Of a stretch of DNA of 6,385 nt, positions 1 through 4,480 are shown one piece after another; position 1 is the stretch's first letter; every line of letters starts with the position of its first letter. The stretch spans positions 1-6,385 of the forward strand of contig JAJZCT010000206.1 of NCBI GenBank assembly GCA_021828925.1. The letters are read 5' to 3'. This DNA is from Planctomycetota bacterium (GTDB taxonomy: Bacteria; Planctomycetota; Phycisphaerae; WQYP01). The translations under genes were made by a program, and so were the position numbers. Under the pieces are notes generated by a model. The model was not told the DNA's origin and made no database searches. It worked only from the letters and a program-made list of their open reading frames with translations.

Positions 1-63
1 TTGAAATGCTTCTGCGTGACGGCCTATGAGACTCACGGGGCGCAAGGGTGGCGGAATAGTTTC

Positions 64-68
64 AGGAG
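64..68 (+). promoter_or_regulatory. Ribosome binding site of the His/Met-rich lipoprotein gene
   Basis: AGGAG lies 8 nt before the ATG at 77. It decides the start: an in-frame ATG at 26 would add 17 residues ahead of the signal peptide and has no comparable purine tract. With the ATG at 77 the protein begins Met-Asn-Ala-Lys-Arg and goes straight into a hydrophobic signal segment. Confidence 0.8.
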
Positions 69-76
69 TCTTTACG

Positions 77-1066
77 ATGAATGCAAAAAGGTTTATCAGC
101 TTGTTCTCGCTTCTGGCAATCGGCGGCTTGGCAGGCGGCTGTGCTTCCGTGCACGTGCGGCCCATCTGTGTATCGCAGGTGAATGATTCGGCCATTGCGG
201 GGATACGATTTTTTCAGCCCCAACCCTATTTATTGGTGGCTCAAATGCCCGCGAGGCCTGCGCCGCCGATGAAGCCCGAACATGGCCCGATGATGCCGCC
301 CGGCGGACGGTGGAATGGGCCGCACCCCGGTATGCCGATGATGGGCATGGGCGGCCCTACAGGCGCAAAAGGCCGGACCCCGCCGCCAGATATGCTGCAC
401 CATGCAGATCATGGGCAGCATAATATGCGCGGGATGATGCCCGGCCATGGCCGGCAAGGCCCCATGCACCAAGGCCCACGCATGACCCGGCCCAGACCAC
501 CCATGCCAATGATGCCTGGACGGATGTGCCCGATGGCGCGACAGCCACGCATTTACGAACTGCAAATTATTTATCTCCCTGATTACAGTCATCCGTATGT
601 CGCTAATATCCACGGTGGATTGGGCCGCAGTCCCAATTCTCTGGTTCTGGCCAATGGATGGGAGCTCCTGGCAGTCAACGCAGAAGGCAAGGTGACACAA
701 GCCAAACCGATTCGCGCTGTATCGGCTGCCTCGGCCGTGCGCCCTGAGCAACCGATGATGATGCACCATCCCATGCCGGCAATGATGCAGAAAATGGGCA
801 TGACGCACGGCCGACATGGGCAGGCTAAACGTGGGAGCAAACACGCGATGCACAACGGAAATCTCAAGCGGGGCCGGCGGCATGGTCACAGCATGATGCC
901 GCACCCGATGTTCATGCCGGGCCGCGCTGTGATGGCTATGGGATTACACCCCGGACTTTATGCATTTGTATTTAATGCCAAAACCGGCAACCTCGAAGGC
1001 CTCCGGCTGGTGCCGATGCTTCAAGGCCATCCCTGGCATAAGCACACAGACACGATGCGTCATTAG
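77..1066 (+). CDS. Putative lipoprotein with two His/Met-rich low-complexity inserts
   Basis: This encodes a 329-residue secreted lipoprotein of unproven function. Residues 1-21 form a signal peptide (KR, then a hydrophobic stretch) ending in LAGG before Cys22, an acceptable though not ideal lipobox (Ala at -3). Three segments look like one folded, strand-rich domain: about 40-55 (GIRFFQPQPYLLV), 158-206 (YELQIIYLPDY, then NGWELLAVNAEG) and 288-312 (LHPGLYAFVFNA, then GLRLV). The pattern of PxPYLLV, a YLPD strand, GW and LxPGLY recalls small bacterial envelope lipoproteins of unassigned function; this is recollection, not a search result. Inserted into the domain are a stretch at about 57-157 (19 Met, 8 His, many Pro/Gly) and one at about 227-283 (13 Met, 9 His). 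The tail (318-329) is also His-rich. Such composition suits Cu(I)/Ag(I) or other soft-metal binding, which is inference. The stop codon lies inside a repeated hairpin. Confidence 0.85.
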   Translation: MNAKRFISLFSLLAIGGLAGGCASVHVRPICVSQVNDSAIAGIRFFQPQPYLLVAQMPARPAPPMKPEHGPMMPPGGRWNGPHPGMPMMGMGGPTGAKGRTPPPDMLHHADHGQHNMRGMMPGHGRQGPMHQGPRMTRPRPPMPMMPGRMCPMARQPRIYELQIIYLPDYSHPYVANIHGGLGRSPNSLVLANGWELLAVNAEGKVTQAKPIRAVSAASAVRPEQPMMMHHPMPAMMQKMGMTHGRHGQAKRGSKHAMHNGNLKRGRRHGHSMMPHPMFMPGRAVMAMGLHPGLYAFVFNAKTGNLEGLRLVPMLQGHPWHKHTDTMRH

Positions 1067-1100
1067 CTCAATGCGGAAGCGTTGAGTTGGAATCGGGATG
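1057..1100 (+). repeat. Repeat A, copy 1 (hairpin at the end of the lipoprotein gene)
   Basis: This 44-bp unit matches 1206-1249 at 43 of 44 positions, an offset of 149 bp. Its core (1065-1074 with 1079-1088) folds into a 10-bp stem with two G-U pairs, closed by a GGAA tetraloop of the GNRA type. Two further weak U-G pairs can extend it to 1063/1090. The last codons and the TAG stop of the lipoprotein gene fall inside the unit. No T tract follows, so it is not a standard intrinsic terminator; it may stabilise the mRNA 3' end. Confidence 0.8.
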
Positions 1101-1205
1101 TGGTTTAATTGCACGATGTATTACCCGGCGGCATGATTGGCGTGCAGCCTGCCAGGCCAGCGCACGAGTATTTCCCCGACGGTATTCCACCACCAACCAT
1201 AATGC

Positions 1206-1249
1206 GCGTCATTAGCTCAATGCGGAAGCGTTGAGTTGAAATCGGGATG
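1206..1249 (+). repeat. Repeat A, copy 2
   Basis: This unit is identical to 1057-1100 except for A instead of G at 1239. That base sits at the foot of the stem opposite T1212, so the change swaps a U-G pair for a U-A pair and keeps the fold. This copy is fully intergenic, so the conservation is not explained by the lipoprotein reading frame. Confidence 0.8.
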
Positions 1250-1315
1250 CAATTTGACTACGCGATGCGACTACTTCGGCACGATTTGTACGGTGCGTAC
1301 CATTTATTCCACATT

Positions 1316-1350
1316 GCGCTTCGCATCCAACCGTGACGCTGGCGCGTCAG
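1316..1350 (+). repeat. Repeat B, copy 1 (hairpin)
   Basis: This 35-bp unit matches 1414-1448 at 33 of 35 positions, an offset of 98 bp. It contains a perfect 6-bp stem, TGACGC (1334-1339) with GCGTCA (1344-1349), closed by TGGC. Confidence 0.75.
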
Positions 1351-1413
1351 TTGGCGGTGGGCGAATTTGAAATCATCCTTGCCGGGGTTGGGGTGCGGAT
1401 ACTTTCCGTGACA

Positions 1414-1448
1414 GCGTTTCGCATCCAACCGTGACGCTGCCGCGTCAG
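1414..1448 (+). repeat. Repeat B, copy 2 (hairpin)
   Basis: This is the second copy of the 35-bp unit. The stem TGACGC/GCGTCA is unchanged. One of the two differences from copy 1 (C1440 versus G1342) falls in the four-base loop, now TGCC. Outside the stem, CCGT and a downstream ACGG can add four more pairs. The unit is followed 12 bp later by a decayed A-type unit. Confidence 0.75.
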
Positions 1449-1460
1449 GCTACGGCGTTT

Positions 1461-1489
1461 ATTAACTCGTTGCGGAATCGCTGGATTGG
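1461..1489 (+). repeat. Decayed A-like repeat
   Basis: The block from ATTAACTCG to GGATTGG aligns with repeat A (ATTAGCTCA to GAGTTGG) with about seven mismatches over 28 positions. The TGCGGAA core is kept. Pairing of the stem is largely lost, so this looks like a diverged or unrelated copy; homology is tentative. Confidence 0.4.
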
Positions 1490-1515
1490 GGGGATCCGGA
1501 ACCGTGATTTCACGA

Positions 1516-2499
1516 TTATCGGTAACCGTTGGGGTTGGCTTGGAACCAGCGCCAGGGGGAATCTACAATCTCATTGAGATCGGTGATTTTGGCTTTCCAT
1601 GAAAAATCTTTGGCCATTCGATCCGGTGATGCAAAAAGTGCCGGCGGGTCGCCGGGGCGGCGGGCGGTTTCACGCGTGGATATTGTTTTGCCGGTAACTT
1701 TGCGGCAGGCTTCAATAATTTCCCGCACACTGTATCCGCGTCCGACACCGAGGTTATAAAACAAACCGCGGCCCGGCTGCAGATTCTCCAACAGCACCAG
1801 ATGCGCATCAACCAGATCCCACACATGAATATAATCCCGAATACATGTGCCATCCGCAGTCGGATAATCATTGCCGAATATGTCCACCGCCGGGCGCTGG
1901 CCCAGGGCCACTTGCAGCACGATGGGGATCAGATGCGTTTCCGGGCGGTGATCTTCTCCGATGCTGCCATCAAGTGCTGATCCGGCAACATTGAAATAGC
2001 GCGGTGCGGCGAATGCCAAACCCTCGGCATGCGCGGTATCTTTCAGGATTTGCTCAACCATCAGTTTGCTCTGGCCATACGGGCTGATGGGGTTTTGCGG
2101 CAAATCTTCGGTAATCGGCACGCGCTGCGGTTCACCATAGGTGGCGCAGGTGCTGGAAAACACCAGTTTTTTAACCCCCGCCAGATTCATGGCATCCAAC
2201 ATGCTGATGGTGTTGGAAACATTGTTGCGGTAATATTTTCGCGGATCCTGCACACTTTCGCCCACATACGCGCTGGCCGCAAAATGCATAACCGCGTCAA
2301 TTTTATGGGCCTGAAATACCGCCGTCAGGGCCGCCGTATGAGCGCAGTCCATCACTACCAGCCGGGCCTTGCTGTTCACCGCTGCGCGATGGCCCATGGT
2401 AAGATTATCGATGGCGATGACACTGTGGCCGCGTTCAATTAATAATTTCACCGCATGGGAACCGATATATCCCGCCCCACCGATAACCGCAATATTCAT
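1516..2499 (-). CDS. galE: UDP-glucose 4-epimerase (GalE family)
   Basis: This encodes a cytoplasmic NAD-dependent epimerase of 327 residues, interconverting UDP-glucose and UDP-galactose for the Leloir pathway or surface polysaccharide precursors. It is an extended SDR fold. The Rossmann glycine motif GGAGYIGS is at 7-14, the adenine-ribose Asp-Asn pair at 31-32, HFAA at 72-75, the catalytic SSTCATYG at 115-122, and the Tyr-x3-Lys pair at Y141 and K145. Other family landmarks are RYFNVAG (167-173), TCIRDYIHV (218-226) and RRPGD (280-284). Length is normal for the family. The ATG at 2499 is preceded by AAAGG (2506-2510) with 6 nt spacing; an upstream in-frame ATG at 2568 adds 23 unrelated residues and is rejected. 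Leu288 occupies the position of E. coli Tyr299, the substrate-size gatekeeper, so use of N-acetylated sugars cannot be judged. The gene lies 132 bp downstream of the thioredoxin gene on the same strand. Confidence 0.95.
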   Translation of the reverse strand: MNIAVIGGAGYIGSHAVKLLIERGHSVIAIDNLTMGHRAAVNSKARLVVMDCAHTAALTAVFQAHKIDAVMHFAASAYVGESVQDPRKYYRNNVSNTISMLDAMNLAGVKKLVFSSTCATYGEPQRVPITEDLPQNPISPYGQSKLMVEQILKDTAHAEGLAFAAPRYFNVAGSALDGSIGEDHRPETHLIPIVLQVALGQRPAVDIFGNDYPTADGTCIRDYIHVWDLVDAHLVLLENLQPGRGLFYNLGVGRGYSVREIIEACRKVTGKTISTRETARRPGDPPALFASPDRMAKDFSWKAKITDLNEIVDSPWRWFQANPNGYR

Positions 2500-2591
2500 A
2501 GACAACCTTTCCGTGGCAACCCGCAAAGAGGGTAGGGTAATAAAGCTGACACTGAATGTAAAATGCACCCCGCCGCGGCATGTACCCGCAG

Positions 2592-2613
2592 TAAGCGTTC
2601 ACGGCTACGCTTA
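2592..2613. repeat. Inverted repeat between the thioredoxin gene and galE
   Basis: TAAGCGT (2592-2598) and ACGCTTA (2607-2613) are perfectly complementary around an 8-base loop. It lies 18 bp past the thioredoxin stop on the minus strand and about 90 bp before galE. There is no T tract on either side, so it is not a classical terminator; it could be a processing site, partial terminator or operator. Confidence 0.55.
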
Positions 2614-2631
2614 TCAGTATTGGCGGTACAC

Positions 2632-3816
2632 CTATTTCAACAAAGGCTGAATGTCCGCAGTCAGCTTGGCCGCGAGATTCGGCGAATACCCTACGACAAT
2701 GTGCCGCAAAATGCCCTGCCGATCAATCACAAATTGCGTCGGGATTCCGCTGATGCCGAAATCAGCAGCCAGCGGACTCCAGCCGGGATGTTGCGCATCA
2801 AACAATTGCGGCCAGGACATCTTCGGGTGGGCCTTAAGGAACGCCTTGAGCGTTTTGACACTGTTATCATTGGATACGCTTACAATATCCAGGCCTTTGG
2901 CATGGTATTTTTTGTACAGGCTTTCCACATGCGGCAAGCTGGCGCGGCACGGCCCGCACCATGTCGCCCAGAAATCCACCAGAACCACTTTGCCCTTCCA
3001 TTGCGTGGAGTTAAACGGCTTGCCATCCACTTGTGTGCCATGGATGACCACGGGCTTGTTTTTCAAGCTTGTAAGTTTGTCCTGCATGGCCTTTTGCGTG
3101 TTTTCCCGCTTTTGCAGCGCCAAGGCATAAGGACCTTTTAATTCAGTTGTGACGATTTTTTTCAGGCGAGCCTGAATGGTGGGGGCCACCGGTCCGGATT
3201 GCATGAACCCCAGCAGCACAGCCGTCAGGTCATCATTCGTGGGATCAGCTTTGACCAGCTTCTGAATTTGATCCAGAATTGCGGACTCTTTCGCGGTGCT
3301 CGTGCCGCTTCGATGCCACTGCACTTCCAAGTCCGCGAGTTTTGCCGCAAATGCGACGTTGGCGTCTTTGCTTTTTTGGCCCGCGACGATAGCGTTTTTG
3401 GCGCTTGGGTCACCCAGCAAATCCATCAGCGCCAGTTCATGATATTTCACATCCCGAATCATGCCGGCGGCCTTCGGGTAAGACTTCATGAAGGCGTCAA
3501 ATTGATCAATGATGACCTGCATGTGCGGCAAAATTTTCGGTGCAATTTTGGCCCGCAGTACCGGGTCGGTAATGACCTCGCCCAAGCCATGATTACCCAG
3601 AATGTCTTTCATTTTCATGCTTTGAGCATTCATGGCCTCCTGAAGCTTATGCATGGCCTTTTCCAGGCCCTTTGAGACAGCGGGGGCCGCCTGCCCGGTC
3701 GGGGCAGCCGCAGCGCGATCCAGATGCGCCAAATTGCTTAGCGTAAAAAACAACCCGCCGGCGACGGCAACTGCGGCCAGACGCGCCAACCACGTTTTTT
3801 TATTTCTTGAAATCAC
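2632..3816 (-). CDS. TlpA/ResA-like envelope thioredoxin with large N-terminal helical region
   Basis: This encodes a 394-residue exported or membrane-anchored thiol-disulfide oxidoreductase. After a basic start (SRNKK), residues about 10-30 are hydrophobic, followed by an Ala-rich stretch that could be a signal peptidase site (RAAAAP, about 34-39); there is no lipobox Cys. Residues about 45-240 are charged and mostly helix-like, and I do not recognise this part. The C-terminal 140 residues are a TlpA/AhpC-TSA type thioredoxin: VVLVDFWATWCGPCR with CGPC at 287-290, and ISGIPTQFVIDRQG with the cis-Pro at 359. Family members reduce periplasmic disulfides, for example in cytochrome c maturation; the partner here is unknown. 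Four GTG or TTC codons crowd the start. GTG at 3816 is chosen because GGAG (3825-3828) is 8 nt before it; GTG 3819 (5 nt spacing) is possible, while GTG 3825 overlaps the Shine-Dalgarno. Total length is well above a simple TlpA (about 150-200). Confidence 0.9.
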   Translation of the reverse strand: MISRNKKTWLARLAAVAVAGGLFFTLSNLAHLDRAAAAPTGQAAPAVSKGLEKAMHKLQEAMNAQSMKMKDILGNHGLGEVITDPVLRAKIAPKILPHMQVIIDQFDAFMKSYPKAAGMIRDVKYHELALMDLLGDPSAKNAIVAGQKSKDANVAFAAKLADLEVQWHRSGTSTAKESAILDQIQKLVKADPTNDDLTAVLLGFMQSGPVAPTIQARLKKIVTTELKGPYALALQKRENTQKAMQDKLTSLKNKPVVIHGTQVDGKPFNSTQWKGKVVLVDFWATWCGPCRASLPHVESLYKKYHAKGLDIVSVSNDNSVKTLKAFLKAHPKMSWPQLFDAQHPGWSPLAADFGISGIPTQFVIDRQGILRHIVVGYSPNLAAKLTADIQPLLK

Positions 3817-3824
3817 CACGAACA

Positions 3825-3828
3825 CTCC
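3825..3828 (-). promoter_or_regulatory. Ribosome binding site of the thioredoxin gene
   Basis: On the minus strand GGAG precedes GTG 3816 by 8 nt and GTG 3819 by 5 nt. The in-frame GTG at 3825 shares its first base with this motif and so is an unlikely start. The nearby ATG at 3830 is in another frame and meets a TGA after five codons. Confidence 0.6.
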
Positions 3829-3928
3829 ATTTTTTGCGCTGCGAGAAACTCTCCGTAACGCCGAAAAGCCTCACAACTCCACCAACATAAACCCAAGAGC
3901 CTGGACGCGAAAGCCGCCACGTCAATAT

Positions 3929-3958
3929 CCATGACGGCCCTTCAAGGCCGCCTCATGG
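3929..3958. repeat. Hairpin in the thioredoxin leader
   Basis: CCATGACGGCC (3929-3939) pairs with GGCCG plus TCATGG (3946-3958), giving 11 base pairs with a two-base CC bulge and a six-base loop. It is about 110 bp before the thioredoxin start. No T tract follows it on either strand, so its role is open: attenuator, mRNA stabiliser or protein site. Confidence 0.5.
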
Positions 3959-3980
3959 CGCACCTTCGCGTCCACTGCGA

Positions 3981-3997
3981 GCCAATTCCGCATTGGC
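3981..3997. repeat. Short palindrome next to the -10-like box
   Basis: GCCAAT (3981-3986) and ATTGGC (3992-3997) are a perfect 6-bp inverted repeat around five bases. It sits just downstream of the TATAAA box on the minus strand, a position suited to an operator. On the minus strand it contains CAATGCGGAA, the same ten bases as in the core of repeat A. Confidence 0.4.
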
Positions 3998-4081
3998 ACA
4001 CAATTTTATACGTTGCCGCCGGAGGCTGGTCTTTTCAATAAAATTCTGAAAAAAAAGCACTTTTTTTCCTCGCTAATCAGG

Positions 4082-4478
4082 AACAGTACCAAAATAATTT
4101 CCCGATTTGCGCTGCACGCTCACTCGGCACCACCGGCAAAGCCGGCGGCCAGGAGCCTGTCCGAGTAATGGCCGGGATTGCGATGGGTCTGAAATGTCCC
4201 GTATGCGCGGCGGAGGATCAAGCCGACTCTCAATAATGAGTCTGCGAGATCCGACAACAAAGCAGACGGGGCATTTCAGGCCCACCCCGCGGGGCGACGT
4301 GCTTTTTGGCCCCCCTCTGCGGAGCGGCTCCTCGGAGTACCATCCGTGTCAGGTACGCCATCGTCGCCGCTACTTGATGGGAGCCAAAAATCACGCCGTC
4401 GCAACCCGGCGATTACTCGGACAGGCTCCTATGTGAGGGACGGCAAATCAGGTCTTGGGAAGTTATTTGGGACCCGTT
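4082..4478. repeat. Structured non-coding element of nested inverted repeats (MITE-like or ncRNA-like)
   Basis: Four sets of arms fold one inside another. Outer arms 4082-4103 and 4457-4478 agree at 17 of 22 positions; GATTTGC (4104-4110) pairs with 4443-4449. Inner closing arms 4151-4183 and 4399-4430 give 19 continuous pairs, one mismatch, six pairs, one bulged base, then six pairs. Directly abutting are hairpin 1 (4184-4202 with 4266-4284, 19 pairs including two G-U) and hairpin 2 (4298-4314 with 4379-4395, 15 of 17 pairs). Each hairpin has smaller inner stems (GGATC/GATCC and GACTC/GAGTC in the first; AGCGGC/GCCGCT and GTACC/GGTAC in the second). The left arm carries an extra hairpin (CCGGC-AAA-GCCGG, near 4129-4141) absent from the right. 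No target duplication or transposase is seen. It begins 3 bp past the NRAMP stop codon, so NRAMP transcripts would read into it. Confidence 0.75.
4151..4430. repeat. Core 280-bp unit with about 32-bp terminal inverted repeats
   Basis: The core is bounded by a perfect 19-bp inverted repeat beginning AGGAGCCTGTCC (4151-4169 and 4412-4430), extended by imperfect pairing to 4183 and 4399. The strong terminal match resembles the ends of an insertion sequence or a miniature inverted-repeat element. Bases flanking it (ending GGCC on the left, starting ATGTG on the right) show no direct duplication. The interior holds no credible reading frame, and both internal hairpins fill it nearly end to end. 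Confidence 0.7.
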
Positions 4479-4480
4479 GC

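Larger units (their letters stand above)
1067..1515. other. Convergent intergenic region with alternating hairpin repeats
   Basis: This 449-bp gap separates the stop of the plus-strand lipoprotein gene from the stop of minus-strand galE. I see no credible coding sequence. It holds repeat A twice, repeat B twice and a decayed A-like unit, in the order A, A, B, B, A-like. A short palindrome, CGTGA-TT-TCACG at 1503-1514, lies just beyond the galE stop. No T-run terminator is visible for either gene, so the hairpins may serve as the barrier between the two convergent transcripts (inference). Confidence 0.6.
3829..4081 (-). promoter_or_regulatory. Leader and probable promoter region of the thioredoxin gene
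   Basis: No gene is visible here. Reading the minus strand toward the thioredoxin gene, there is an A/T tract (A7-8, four bases, T7-8; 4049-4067), a TTGAAA (4038-4033) and a TATAAA (4010-4005). The 22-bp spacing between the two hexamers is too long for a standard sigma-70 pair, so only the -10-like box plus an upstream A/T tract is plausible. A start near 3998 would give a leader of about 180 nt holding two hairpins (3981-3997 and 3929-3958). Confidence 0.35.

Noticed and set aside
1..186. Short plus-strand frame from the window edge, and an alternative tail ending in RDGL at 29
   Set aside because: The first overlaps the lipoprotein signal peptide in another frame without domain support. 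The second could be the end of an upstream gene, but eight residues are too few to claim it.
230..904. 224-residue minus-strand reading frame opposite the lipoprotein gene
   Set aside because: It is His/Arg/Ala-rich only because it mirrors the Met/His-coding repeats; it has no ribosome site, no motif, and the plus-strand gene has a signal peptide and Shine-Dalgarno.
1057..1249. Integron attC-like sites
   Set aside because: The expected GTTRRRY and RYYYAAC core sites are absent, there is no cassette array, and the repeats lie beyond the stop of an ordinary gene.
1057..1489. CRISPR array
   Set aside because: Repeats belong to two families with uneven spacing (149 and 98 bp) and no spacer-like units; there are no cas genes.
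2500..2568. Extended GalE N-terminus starting at 2568
   Set aside because: GalE proteins begin directly with the Rossmann strand, and the ATG at 2499 has a well-placed AAAGG; the extension has no such support.
2563..3141. 192-residue plus-strand frame across the thioredoxin gene
   Set aside because: It is a shadow of the minus-strand thioredoxin, which has the CGPC motif and the cis-Pro.
4010..4033. Sigma-70 promoter TTGAAA with TATAAA upstream of the thioredoxin gene
   Set aside because: The 22-bp spacing is outside the usual 16-18 bp; only the -10-like box is retained, at low confidence.
4048..4069. Intrinsic terminator from the A8/T7 tract
   Set aside because: The stem would be almost pure A-U with a four-base loop and no GC part, so it is more likely an A/T tract at a promoter than an efficient terminator.
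4107..4436. 109-residue plus-strand and 70-residue minus-strand frames within the structured element
   Set aside because: They run through the paired arms, show no family features or ribosome sites, and their residues follow from the inverted repeats.
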